From Azoarcus taiwanensis (GTDB taxonomy: Bacteria; Pseudomonadota; Gammaproteobacteria; Burkholderiales; Rhodocyclaceae): DNA of 60,022 nt. Positions 1 through 8,049 of the stretch are shown piece by piece. The translations under genes were made by a program, and so were the position numbers. The DNA lies in the NCBI RefSeq assembly GCF_012910885.1, contig NZ_WTVM01000006.1, forward strand, positions 1 through 60,022, written 5' to 3'. Positions within the stretch are counted from its first letter, which is position 1. Each line of letters begins with the position of its first letter. The notes beneath the pieces are model-generated. The model was given only the letters and a program-made list of their open reading frames with translations. It was not told the origin of the DNA and searched no databases.

Positions 1-283
1 GGATCAACCAGCCACCCGGCACCTCGCGCATGATGTATTCGACGCTGGCGAAGGCGATCGGCACGCCGGACGCGTTGAGCGCAGCGTCAGGCTTGTAATG
101 CATGACAAGGAAGATACCGGTGACGATCTGGATGACCAGCACGAGCAGCGCGAGCGATCCGAAGAAGTACCAGAAGTTGAAGTTCTTGGGCGCATAGTAC
201 TCGGACAGATGCGCCTTGTAGGTCGACGTCAGCGGGAAACGCTCGTCGATCCAGTTGAGCAGTGCCTGGGATTTTGTGGTCAT
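1..283 (-). CDS. petB: Cytochrome b of the bc1 complex, N-terminal part (runs off the window)
   Basis: The reading frame starts at the ATG at 281-283 and remains open to base 1, giving about 94 residues. It begins MTTKSQALLNWIDERFPLTS and continues into the first membrane helix, with FNFWYFFGSLALLVLVIQ followed by the GIFLVMHY segment typical of bacterial cytochrome b helix A. The protein is the di-heme membrane subunit of ubiquinol:cytochrome c reductase; the heme-ligand histidines lie beyond the window. It begins 3 bp after the Rieske stop, so petA and petB form one operon, presumably followed by petC (cytochrome c1). Identity is firm from the N-terminus and the neighbour. Confidence 0.93.
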   Translation of the reverse strand, partial: MTTKSQALLNWIDERFPLTSTYKAHLSEYYAPKNFNFWYFFGSLALLVLVIQIVTGIFLVMHYKPDAALNASGVPIAFASVEYIMREVPGGWLI

Positions 284-286
284 AGC

Positions 287-877
287 TTATGCCTCGTCTT
301 CACCCACGACAATCGTGGCATCCGTAAGGTATTTGTGCGGCGGCACCACGAGGTTCGACGGCGCCGGCATGCTCCGGAAAACACGACCTGCGAGATCGAA
401 GTACGAGCCATGACAGGGACAGAAGAAGCCACCTTGCCAGTCATCGCTGACCCCGCTTGCCGCGCCGGTACGAAAACGCTCGGACGGCGAGCAGCCCAGG
501 TGGGTGCAGATGCCGACCGCGACGAGATACTCTGGCTTGATCGAACGGTGCTGGTTCTTGGCGTAGGCCGGCTGCTGCTCTCGCTCTGAGGTGGGATCAA
601 GCACCTGGGATTCAGTGTGCTCGAGCGACGCCAGCATCTCCGGCGTCCGGCGCAGAATCCACACCGGCTTGCCGCGCCACTCCACCGTCATCATTTCACC
701 CGGCGCGAGCTTGCTGATATCGGCCTCGACCGGCGCACCGGCGGCTTTCGCCCGATCCGACGGCGTAAGACTGGCTACGAACGGCACGGCCGTCGCGACG
801 ACACCCGCTCCACCCACTGCGCTGGTCGCGACCAGCAGCGTGCGGCGGCTACTGTCAATCTTTTGATCCACGCTCAT
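287..877 (-). CDS. petA: Ubiquinol-cytochrome c reductase iron-sulfur (Rieske) subunit
   Basis: 196 residues. A Tat-type N-terminus (SSRRTLLV, residues 9-16) precedes one hydrophobic anchor (about 13-37) and a periplasmic Rieske domain. The [2Fe-2S] ligand motifs are CTHLGC (124-129) and CPCHGS (153-158). The protein passes electrons from ubiquinol to cytochrome c1. The ATG at 875-877 was chosen over one 12 codons upstream because AGGAAGAGG lies just before it and family members start this way. It is the first gene of petABC. A TATAAT box lies about 50 bp upstream. Confidence 0.96.
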   Translation of the reverse strand: MSVDQKIDSSRRTLLVATSAVGGAGVVATAVPFVASLTPSDRAKAAGAPVEADISKLAPGEMMTVEWRGKPVWILRRTPEMLASLEHTESQVLDPTSEREQQPAYAKNQHRSIKPEYLVAVGICTHLGCSPSERFRTGAASGVSDDWQGGFFCPCHGSYFDLAGRVFRSMPAPSNLVVPPHKYLTDATIVVGEDEA

Positions 878-925
878 GACCTCTTCCTGAAAGGAAACCA
901 AATTTCGGTTCAAAAAACCGGCTCA

Positions 926-954
926 TTATAAGGGAAAGCCCGCAGCAACGAAAG
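926..954 (-). promoter_or_regulatory. Probable sigma-70 promoter of petABC
   Basis: A perfect -10 box TATAAT reads on the minus strand at 926-931. Seventeen bases upstream is a weak -35 (TTTCGT, 949-954). The predicted transcript starts near 919 and gives a leader of about 40 nt to petA. The -10 is convincing and the -35 is poor. Confidence 0.5.
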
Positions 955-1062
955 CACTGACCGTGAAGATGCCGATGGATCAAGGCCTTAAGCAGGACTT
1001 GTGGACTTATACGAAGCAGCACCATCCCGCAATGCAGCAAATCGGGAGCGGACGGGCCAGGT

Positions 1063-1656
1063 TCAGAGCGTGCGACGCTCTACCAGGGCCTGGGCGATCG
1101 TACCGGAGTCCGTGTGCTCCAATTCCCCTCCCACCGGCACGCCACGCGACAGACGGCTGGCCCTGACACCGCGGGCCGCAAGCAGCTCGGACAGCATATG
1201 AGCAGTCGCCTCGCCCTCGTTGGTGAAGTTGGTTGCCAGAATGACCTCTTCCACAACTCCATCAGTCGCACGCGCCAGGAGCTTCTCCAGGCCGAGCTCA
1301 CGCGGTCCGATGCCATCGAGGGGGGAGAGTCGCCCCATCAGGACGTAGTAGAGACCCTTATAGGCGAGCGTTTGCTCGATCATCGCTAGATCAGCGGGCA
1401 TTTCGACCACACAAAGGAGTCGTGCGTCGCGCTGCGGGTTCGCACAGCGCTGGCAGATGCGCTCCTCGGTGAAGGTATTGCAGCGCTCGCAATGCTGCAG
1501 GGACGACAGCGCTCGCTCCAGGGATTCGGCCAGCCGGTGCGCGCCGCGCTGGTCTCGCTGGAGCAGGTAATACGCCATGCGCTGCGCAGATTTCGGCCCG
1601 ACGCCCGGAAGGCAGCGCAGGGCGTCGATCAAGGCATCAAGCGAGGAAGGGGTCAC
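1063..1656 (-). CDS. recR: Recombination mediator protein RecR
   Basis: 197 residues, the usual RecR length. An N-terminal helix-hairpin-helix ([17 protein letters not shown], from residue 16) is followed by a four-cysteine zinc finger (C56, C59, C68, C71) and a Toprim domain ([14 protein letters not shown], and later [17 protein letters not shown]). RecR works with RecO and RecF in loading RecA at gaps. The gene lies 25 bp after ybaB and is last in the dnaX-ybaB-recR operon, an arrangement conserved in proteobacteria. Confidence 0.97.
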   Translation of the reverse strand: MTPSSLDALIDALRCLPGVGPKSAQRMAYYLLQRDQRGAHRLAESLERALSSLQHCERCNTFTEERICQRCANPQRDARLLCVVEMPADLAMIEQTLAYKGLYYVLMGRLSPLDGIGPRELGLEKLLARATDGVVEEVILATNFTNEGEATAHMLSELLAARGVRASRLSRGVPVGGELEHTDSGTIAQALVERRTL

Positions 1657-1681
1657 GGTACGACCGGCAATCAGGCCCGCG

Positions 1682-2005
1682 TCAGAACGGCAGCTTCATG
1701 CCCGGCGGCAGATTGAGCCCTGCGGTAAAACCAGCCATCTTCTCCTGCGTCGTGGTCTCAACTCGACGCACGGCGTCATTGACCGCCGCTGCGAGCAAGT
1801 CCTCGAGCATTTCCTTGTCGTCCATCACCGAATCGTCGATCGTGACACGACGCACATCGTACTTGCAGGTCATCAACACCTTGACCATGCCGGCGCCCGA
1901 CTGTCCCTCGACTTCGACCGAGGCGAGCTGGTCCTGCACCTTTTTCATGTTTTCCTGCATCTGCTGGGCCTGCTTCATCAGCCCGGCGATTCCACCTTTC
2001 ATCAT
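1682..2005 (-). CDS. ybaB: YbaB/EbfC family nucleoid-associated protein
   Basis: 107 residues. The start [17 protein letters not shown] matches the family N-terminus. A GGAG lies about 9 bases before the first of the two ATGs (2003-2005); the second ATG (2000-2002) is equally possible. The protein is a small dimeric DNA-binding factor with a long N-terminal coiled helix and the conserved [11 protein letters not shown] strand. It sits 23 bp after the dnaX stop and upstream of recR, its usual position. Confidence 0.93.
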   Translation of the reverse strand: MMKGGIAGLMKQAQQMQENMKKVQDQLASVEVEGQSGAGMVKVLMTCKYDVRRVTIDDSVMDDKEMLEDLLAAAVNDAVRRVETTTQEKMAGFTAGLNLPPGMKLPF

Positions 2006-2028
2006 GACTGCTTTCTCCGTCTGGGATG

Positions 2029-3945
2029 TCAAAGAGGTTTGACCGATGCCTCGACTAGCGTGGCATCGAATCGTTCGATCAGTTCGCGCACGAAGGGGTC
2101 GGCCTCGAGCGCGGCCACCGCGTCGGCATGCCGCGCGAGACGCTCGGCCTCGTTGCGCTGGGCCGGAGTCTCACCGGCAATCTCGCCGAGCTGAATGCGC
2201 ACTTTCAGCTGCCGCCCTACCCGCTCGGAGAGCAACTCACCGAGGCGTCCGGGCAAAGCGGTATTCAAATCGAGAAGATGGTGATGCGTGGTCGACAGGC
2301 GCAGATCGACCGCGGCGCCTTCCATACCCACCCACTCGCAGTGCTGCGCCAGCTCACGCAACATGCCGCCGAGTTCGAGCGTCTGACACACACCATGCCA
2401 GTCACCTGCCGCAAGCATTGCCTGAACGCCGTCACAAGCCGGCTGCTGGCCAAGCGGTTGTGGGGATGAGGCATCCACCGGCCGTGAGATCTCAGCGTGC
2501 GAGGCGATCTCGGTTTCAGCTCGGTCGGCGATGCCGGACAGCGACGCTTCATCAGCTCCCGCTGCCTCCTCGGGCAACGCCTCCCAGGGCGGCACATCGC
2601 CACGCGAGCGCAAACCGGGGGCACTCGTCTGCGCATTCGCTTCCACCGCCGGGACCGGTTCATTGTCCGCAGCCACCGCCCTCTCCGCGGGACTTGGGGT
2701 CGGTCCGGACTCGGCACGGGATGGCGAAGCATCGGGAACCGACATGCGGCCACCCGTCGCGGAAGCTGCTGACAACGGCGGCGACGCAAGCCTCGCAGCA
2801 GGGGCCTTCGCGCCGCTCTCGACCGCGGAACGCCCGCCCCCCGACTCCGCGCCAGCGGCCGGCGTCTCCGGCCGGAAGGCGTGCAGCCGCAGCAACACCA
2901 TGGTGAAACCGGCATAGTCATCCGGCGCCAATGCAAGCTCGTCGCGACCATGAATGACGATCTGGTAGGCAAGCTGCAGGAACTCGGGCTCGAAGAACGC
3001 CGCATAAGAGGCGAGGGTCTCGCGCTCGGCGGGATCCGAGATTGCTTCCGGTGCGAACTGCATCAGCGAGAGGCGATGCAGCAAGGAGGCCAGGGTCTGC
3101 AGCGCGGCGTCGAAGGACAGGCTGCGGGCCTGCATGCCATCGGCGACCTCCAGCATGGCACGCACGTCACCCGCTGCGAGTGCTTCGAGCACCGCGTAAA
3201 GATGATCGTCGCCCACGGTGCCCAGCATGTTGGCGACCTGCTCGGCCTCGACCTTGCCCGCGCCGTGCGCAATCGCCTGATCAAGCAAGGAAAGCGCATC
3301 ACGCATGGAACCGGAGGCAGCCTTTGCGATATGGCGCAAAGCCGGTGCATCGAATGGCACCGCTTCAGCCTCGAGCACACGCGACAGATGCTCGACGATG
3401 TGCCCTGGAGGCATCTGCTTGAGATTGAACTGCAGGCAACGTGACAGCACGGTGACCGGGATCTTCTGCGGGTCGGTCGTCGCGAGGATGAACTTCACAT
3501 GCTCCGGCGGCTCCTCGAGCGTCTTGAGCATTGCATTGAACGCGTGACCGGTGAGCATGTGGACTTCGTCGATCATGTAGACCTTGTAGCGCCCCTGAAC
3601 CGGTGCATACATCGCCTGATCGAGCAGCGCGGCCATGTCGTCGACACCACGATTCGAAGCGGCATCCATCTCGACGTAATCCGGGAAGCGGTCGGCATCG
3701 ATGGCCAGACAGGCGGAGCACTGCCCGCAGGGCTCGGCGGTCACACCAGTTTCACAGTTGAGCGCCTTGGCCAGAATGCGGCTGATCGTCGTCTTGCCGA
3801 CACCGCGGGTGCCGGTGAACAGCCATGCATGATGAAGGCGGCCGGTTTCCAGCGCATGCGTCAGCGCGCGCACCACGTGCTCCTGGCCGACAAGGCTGGC
3901 AAATGATCGGGGACGCCACTTTCGGGCAAGAACCTGATAGCTCAT
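2029..3945 (-). CDS. dnaX: DNA polymerase III subunits gamma/tau
   Basis: 638 residues beginning [15 protein letters not shown], the universal DnaX start, with Walker [10 protein letters not shown] (45-53), a zinc knuckle (C64, C73, C76, C79) and Walker B DEVH. Residues 1 to about 365 form the AAA+ clamp-loader ATPase. A proline/alanine-rich linker follows, then a C-terminal tau region that would bind DnaB and the polymerase. An in-frame start 17 codons upstream lacks family support. I find no A-rich slippery heptamer of the Escherichia coli type in the gene. It is the first gene of dnaX-ybaB-recR. Confidence 0.97.
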   Translation of the reverse strand: MSYQVLARKWRPRSFASLVGQEHVVRALTHALETGRLHHAWLFTGTRGVGKTTISRILAKALNCETGVTAEPCGQCSACLAIDADRFPDYVEMDAASNRGVDDMAALLDQAMYAPVQGRYKVYMIDEVHMLTGHAFNAMLKTLEEPPEHVKFILATTDPQKIPVTVLSRCLQFNLKQMPPGHIVEHLSRVLEAEAVPFDAPALRHIAKAASGSMRDALSLLDQAIAHGAGKVEAEQVANMLGTVGDDHLYAVLEALAAGDVRAMLEVADGMQARSLSFDAALQTLASLLHRLSLMQFAPEAISDPAERETLASYAAFFEPEFLQLAYQIVIHGRDELALAPDDYAGFTMVLLRLHAFRPETPAAGAESGGGRSAVESGAKAPAARLASPPLSAASATGGRMSVPDASPSRAESGPTPSPAERAVAADNEPVPAVEANAQTSAPGLRSRGDVPPWEALPEEAAGADEASLSGIADRAETEIASHAEISRPVDASSPQPLGQQPACDGVQAMLAAGDWHGVCQTLELGGMLRELAQHCEWVGMEGAAVDLRLSTTHHHLLDLNTALPGRLGELLSERVGRQLKVRIQLGEIAGETPAQRNEAERLARHADAVAALEADPFVRELIERFDATLVEASVKPL

Positions 3946-4139
3946 GGGAGCGGATTCTATCAGTCCGAAGGCCTGAGCATCGTGCGACGCGTTCACCGTT
4001 TGCGAATCCGCTTTCGGTCACCCATCAAAGCGCACTATCGAAGCGATCATTCAGCACAATTTGCCCTGCATGATTCTACCGCCTAGCATCAGAACATGGC
4101 TGGCGTACAGGCGCCGGCTTCCTGCACCGGAGGTCCTAC

Positions 4140-4208
4140 ATGGCGCTTCCCGACAACATCCTCGATACCCTCTTTGCGGTACTGGCGGCCTACGCATGCG
4201 CGCACTGA
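4140..4208 (+). CDS. Possible 22-residue hydrophobic peptide
   Basis: ATG at 4140 is preceded by ACCGGAGGTCCTAC, a strong ribosome binding site at good spacing. The predicted peptide starts MALPDNILDTLFAVLAAY and ends in CAH before TGA. It would be a short amphipathic or membrane helix. No family is recognised. It lies upstream of cfa, in the same direction, ending 161 bp before it. It may be a real small protein or a chance ORF. Confidence 0.25.
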   Translation: MALPDNILDTLFAVLAAYACAH

Positions 4209-4268
4209 TCGCGCCGAGCCAGGCCAGTCGCACGCGTCGCTCACCCCGGAACGGCGTGGGCATCGTCC

Positions 4269-4297
4269 TTGGCACCATACTCTCCCTTTACTAGACT
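4269..4297 (+). promoter_or_regulatory. Candidate sigma-70 promoter of cfa
   Basis: TTGGCA (4269-4274) and TAGACT (4292-4297) are separated by 17 bp, about 70 bp upstream of the cfa ATG. Both boxes match 4-5 of 6 consensus bases. Confidence 0.45.
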
Positions 4298-4369
4298 GAT
4301 TTTGCGCGCCGGTCGACCCGAGCGCCTCTCCTGCGGAGTCTTTTGACGCGCAATCGGAACGAGGGCGGA

Positions 4370-5575
4370 ATGGAAAAAGCGCCTGACACGATCACACGGA
4401 CCAACGAATCCGACCCTCCTGCGCCTAGCGGCTCATACAACTGCAAGACCAGCGATCAGGCACAGCGGGCGTTCGCCAAGCTGCTTGGTCAGGCTGACAT
4501 TGCGATCAATGGTGACCGCCCTTGGGACATGCGCATCCATCACCTGGAGACCGCGAGTCGCGTGCTCGCCAAGGGCAGCCTCGGCATGGGAGAGAGCTAC
4601 ATGGACGGCTGGTGGGACAGTGATCAGCTGGATGAGCTCATCTGCCGCATGCTTCGGCACGAGCTGGATCGCAAGGTGCGCAGCACCGAGCTCATCATGC
4701 AGAGTCTTCGCGCCCGTCTGTTCAACCTGCAGAACCTGCGTCGTGCCTGGCAGGTTGGGCAAGCCCACTATGACCTCGGCAACGACTTCTTCGAGGCCAT
4801 GCTGGGTGAAACCATGGCCTACACCTGCGCCTACTGGGCCGGCATCGAGAATAGCGGTGACCTGGATGCCGCCCAACACGCCAAGCTCGACCTCATCTGT
4901 CGCAAGCTCGGGCTCCAGCCGGGCATGAAGCTACTCGACATCGGCTGCGGCTGGGGCAGTCTGATGCGGCATGCGGCCACCCACTATGGTGTCGAATGCG
5001 TCGGCGTGACGATCTCACGCGAACAGGCTGATTACGGCCGCGAGCGATGCACCGGCCTGCCGGTCGAGTTCGAACTGAAGGATTACCGCGATATCGCAGG
5101 TCGTTTCGACCGGGTCGCCTCCATTGGCATGTTCGAACATGTGGGCCACAAGAATCATCGCGATTTCTTCGAACTCGCCCGCCGTGTCCTGCCCGAGGAA
5201 GGTCTCTTTCTACTCCACACCATCGGCAAGAACCTGCGGCGCGACCCCACCGACCCGTGGATCGACCGATACATCTTCCCTAATGGCGACCTGCCATCTC
5301 TGGGGCAGATCGCCGATGCCTCGGAAGACCTCTTCGTGACCGAAGACGTACACAACTTCGGCGCCGACTACGACCGCACCCTGATGGCCTGGCACGCCCG
5401 CTTCGAAGCCGCCTGGTCACAGTTTTCGGACCGCTACGGCGAGCGCTTTCGCCGCATGTGGCGCTACTACCTTCTCGCCTGTGCAGGCACCTTCAGGGCA
5501 CGCACTACACAGTTATGGCAGTTGGTCATGTCGCCGCGAGGGGTATCAGCCGGATATCGGCGTGTGGGCCAGTAG
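4370..5575 (+). CDS. cfa: Cyclopropane-fatty-acyl-phospholipid synthase
   Basis: 401 residues. The protein transfers a methylene group from S-adenosylmethionine to cis double bonds of membrane phospholipid acyl chains. The SAM-binding loop is LLDIGCGWG (188-196). Other family signatures are GSLGMGESYMDGWW, HYDLGNDFF, TCAYW, ASIGMFEHVGHKN and LLHTIG, closely resembling E. coli Cfa (382 residues) with a slightly longer N-terminus. The ATG at 4370 has GAGGGCGGA before it and was preferred to a TTG at 4343. Monocistronic; the next gene starts 105 bp later with its own ribosome binding site. Confidence 0.96.
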   Translation: MEKAPDTITRTNESDPPAPSGSYNCKTSDQAQRAFAKLLGQADIAINGDRPWDMRIHHLETASRVLAKGSLGMGESYMDGWWDSDQLDELICRMLRHELDRKVRSTELIMQSLRARLFNLQNLRRAWQVGQAHYDLGNDFFEAMLGETMAYTCAYWAGIENSGDLDAAQHAKLDLICRKLGLQPGMKLLDIGCGWGSLMRHAATHYGVECVGVTISREQADYGRERCTGLPVEFELKDYRDIAGRFDRVASIGMFEHVGHKNHRDFFELARRVLPEEGLFLLHTIGKNLRRDPTDPWIDRYIFPNGDLPSLGQIADASEDLFVTEDVHNFGADYDRTLMAWHARFEAAWSQFSDRYGERFRRMWRYYLLACAGTFRARTTQLWQLVMSPRGVSAGYRRVGQ

Positions 5576-5680
5576 TATTTAGTCACGCTCTATCGTACGA
5601 TTCGTTTCATTCAATTGGCACTATCGCCACGGATTCCCCATACTTGAATCAGAAGTCGTGATTCACAAGGAGGATCCGTC

Positions 5681-6571
5681 ATGGTAGCCAGACTCGCCAA
5701 GCTGCACTTCCAGTCCGCCGGACTCGGCGCGCTGATGCGCGCAATTGCCGGCTGGTCGATCGCCGTCGGCGGCCTGCTTGTGCTCGCGGCCCAGCTCGCC
5801 GGTGGCCTGCCAGCCTTGGATGGCGCTTTGCGCGACGCCGCACTCGGCGGTCTGATGGCCGCCTCGGCCACCGCGCTCGGCGCCGCCCCGGTGTTGTTCA
5901 TGCGTCGCATTGGCGCTGGCACCCAGGGCCTGCTGCTCGGCTTCGGTGCCGGGGTCATGCTCGCCGCGAGCGTATTCTCTCTGTTGCTCCCCGGCTTCGA
6001 TGCCGCGATCGCGCGCGGTGCGACCGAAACCGGCGCGACTCTGGTCGTGGCGAGCGGTCTCGCGATCGGTGCCGCATTGCTACTCGCGCTCGACCGTGCA
6101 CTGCCCCACACACACGCGCCGGGTCAATCGCGCAGCGTCACTGCGGTCTGGCTCTTCGTGTTCGCAATCGCGGTGCACAACATACCCGAAGGGCTCGCGA
6201 TCGGCGTCGCCGCCGGAGATGCCGGCAGCGGAAATGCGGTGGCGACCGGCATCTCGCTGCAAAACGTGCCGGAAGGGCTCATCGTCGCAATCGCGCTGGC
6301 AAGCGCAGGCTACGGCAGGGTGTTCTCCTTCGCGATCGCCGCGCTGTCCGGGCTGGTCGAGCCGCTCGCCGCGATCATGGGGTCGCTCATGGTCACCGCC
6401 TCGGCAGCACTCTTGCCATGGGGCCTGGCAGCGGCTGCCGGCGCGATGCTCTTCGTGGTGAGCCACGAGATCATCCCGGAGTCGCATCGCCGCGGTCACG
6501 AAACCCTGGCCACCGCGGGGCTGATGACCGGCTTCGTGATCATGATGATGCTCGATACGATGCTCGGCTGA
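5681..6571 (+). CDS. ZIP family divalent metal transporter
   Basis: 296 residues, about eight membrane helices. The metal-site motifs are HNIPEG in helix 4 and QNVPEG in helix 5, with a short His-containing loop (HTH) before helix 4. A glutamine in the second motif is what I recall from the GufA/BbZIP branch rather than E. coli ZupT. The likely role is import of zinc or a similar cation across the inner membrane. AAGGAGG lies about 7 bases before the ATG. A strong hairpin follows the stop. Substrate cannot be told from the sequence. Confidence 0.88.
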   Translation: MVARLAKLHFQSAGLGALMRAIAGWSIAVGGLLVLAAQLAGGLPALDGALRDAALGGLMAASATALGAAPVLFMRRIGAGTQGLLLGFGAGVMLAASVFSLLLPGFDAAIARGATETGATLVVASGLAIGAALLLALDRALPHTHAPGQSRSVTAVWLFVFAIAVHNIPEGLAIGVAAGDAGSGNAVATGISLQNVPEGLIVAIALASAGYGRVFSFAIAALSGLVEPLAAIMGSLMVTASAALLPWGLAAAAGAMLFVVSHEIIPESHRRGHETLATAGLMTGFVIMMMLDTMLG

Positions 6572-6595
6572 GCTGAACATGTTGACGATGACTCT

Positions 6596-6622
6596 AGAGC
6601 GGCCCACCGGGCCGCTCTTCCC
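6596..6622 (+). terminator. Terminator-like hairpin after the ZIP transporter gene
   Basis: A perfect 10-bp stem (AGAGCGGCCC, 6596-6605, with GGGCCGCTCT, 6609-6618) and a 3-base loop, followed by a weak pyrimidine tract (TCCCATT). It starts 25 bp after the transporter stop. Confidence 0.7.
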
Positions 6623-6726
6623 ATTGGTGCAATCGCTGCACTCAAGCCCGACTAACGATCAAGTGTCGTATCCTCGGGTATAAGTACACACCACCTCCTC
6701 GAATAACGACAGAGACAGATACATCA

Positions 6727-7558
6727 ATGACGACAAGCGAACAGCAGAAACTCGACCTCCGTTACGGCCCCGGCAGGCTGCCGGCACCCGAAACCTGGTC
6801 GCCGGTGATCGACCACTTGCTTGACCACCGCTCGGTGCGCCGTTACCGCCCGGATCCAGTCAGCGACGACCAGCTCACCGCCATCATCGCGGCAGCGCAG
6901 TCGGCGGCGACCTCATCCAACCTCCATGCCTGGAGCGTCGTCGCGGTGCGGGACCCAGCGACTCGTGCAGCGTTGTCCGAATGCGCTGGCAACCAGGCAC
7001 ATGTCCGCGACGCCCCGCTGCAACTCGTCTGGCTCGCGGACCTCGCCCGCCTGGAACATGTCGCCCGCCTGGCCGAACGCCCGTGTGCCGCGCTGGATTA
7101 CATGGAGATGTTCGTCATCGCGGTGGTCGACGCCGCCCTCGCAGCCCAGAATGCAATCGCGGCGGCGCAGTCGCTAGGCCTGTCCGGCTGCTACATCGGG
7201 GGCATGCGCAACCAACCGGAGAAAGTCGCCGAGCTGCTCGGACTGCCACCCAAGGTGTTCGCTGTGTTCGGCATGACGATAGGCATCGAGGATGACAGCG
7301 CCGGTGCTGCGGCCATCAAGCCACGCCTGCCGCAATCCGCGGTTTTGCATCATGATGCGCTATCAGCCGCTGAAGAACCTGGACGCGGCCGTCGACGACT
7401 ACAACCGCACGATGGGCGACTTCTATGAATCGCAGCACATGGATGTCCATGGCACCTGGGCGGTGCATTCATCCAAGCGTATCTCCGAGGCGAAATCGCT
7501 CACTGGCCGCGACCGTCTGGTCGAGGCGCTGCACAATCTCGGGTTCAAGCTGAAGTAA
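6727..7558 (+). pseudogene. NfsA-type nitroreductase/flavin reductase, frameshifted
   Basis: Frame one encodes a nitroreductase-fold protein (HRSVRRYRPDPVSDDQL, then AAQSAATSSNLHAWSVVAV, SGCYIGGMRNQP) up to about base 7354. The family C-terminus (RYQPLKNLDAAVDDYNR, DTW-like HGTWAVHSSKR, LHNLGFKLK) continues in the next frame from 7355 to 7558. Read together they give about 276 residues, the size of NADPH-dependent NfsA/FRP enzymes. Frame one alone runs to 7428 with an unrelated tail. Either one base is extra near 7354, or two are missing. This could be a real inactivating mutation or a sequencing error. The rest of the gene shows no decay, so the lesion is recent or artefactual. Confidence 0.85.
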
Positions 7559-7592
7559 GTCGGCAACCGGATGGCGCCGGGGAGAAGAAAGG

Positions 7593-7692
<100 letters not shown>

Positions 7693-7770
7693 GGGGCGAA
7701 TTCTAACAGCTTGTGGGCGGGAAGGTTGACGTCCTGTCCATTGTTGTCGCACCAAGGCTTCCGCCACTTG

Positions 7771-7994
7771 TGCGAGCAGAGTGAGCCGCGAACCTTTGCG
7801 GCATCTCGATCACAGGCGCCAACCCCAAGCGCCGGGGTTCGCCGCTCACGCGGCTCCTACAGGCAATGGTGGCGCCGGATGACGACGACACCACCGCCTG
7901 TGGGAGCGGCGTAAGCCGCGAATGCGGCGGTGGCTTTGTGGGGAGCCCGGTGCCAAATACGCCGCCCTGTTTGCGGCTCACGCCGCTCCTGCAG
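7771..7994. repeat. Cluster of REP/REPIN-type palindromic repeats
   Basis: Four related units of about 25 bp alternate in orientation: plus at 7771-7793 (degenerate), minus at 7838-7863, plus at 7897-7922, minus at 7970-7994. The unit runs CCTGTGGGAGCGGCG then TAAGCCGCGAA, and its GCGGC arms are self-complementary. Facing pairs are separated by 44 and 47 bp, as in two tandem REPINs. They lie in the non-coding gap between the ffs promoter and the 3' end of the acyl-CoA synthetase gene. The rest of 7693-8049 holds nothing else I can identify. Confidence 0.75.
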
Positions 7995-8049
7995 ACGGTG
8001 GCGAGCGCCCTTCCCGAGGCTCCACGGTCGATGCTCGCCCCATGCCAAC

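Larger units (their letters stand above)
3946..4369. other. Divergent intergenic region between dnaX and cfa
   Basis: 424 bp separating two divergently transcribed genes. It holds a 22-codon ORF with a good ribosome binding site (4140-4208) and a plausible cfa promoter (4269-4297). I see no RNA gene, long repeat or terminator. The small ORFs in other frames have no ribosome binding site or recognisable protein. Confidence 0.6.
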
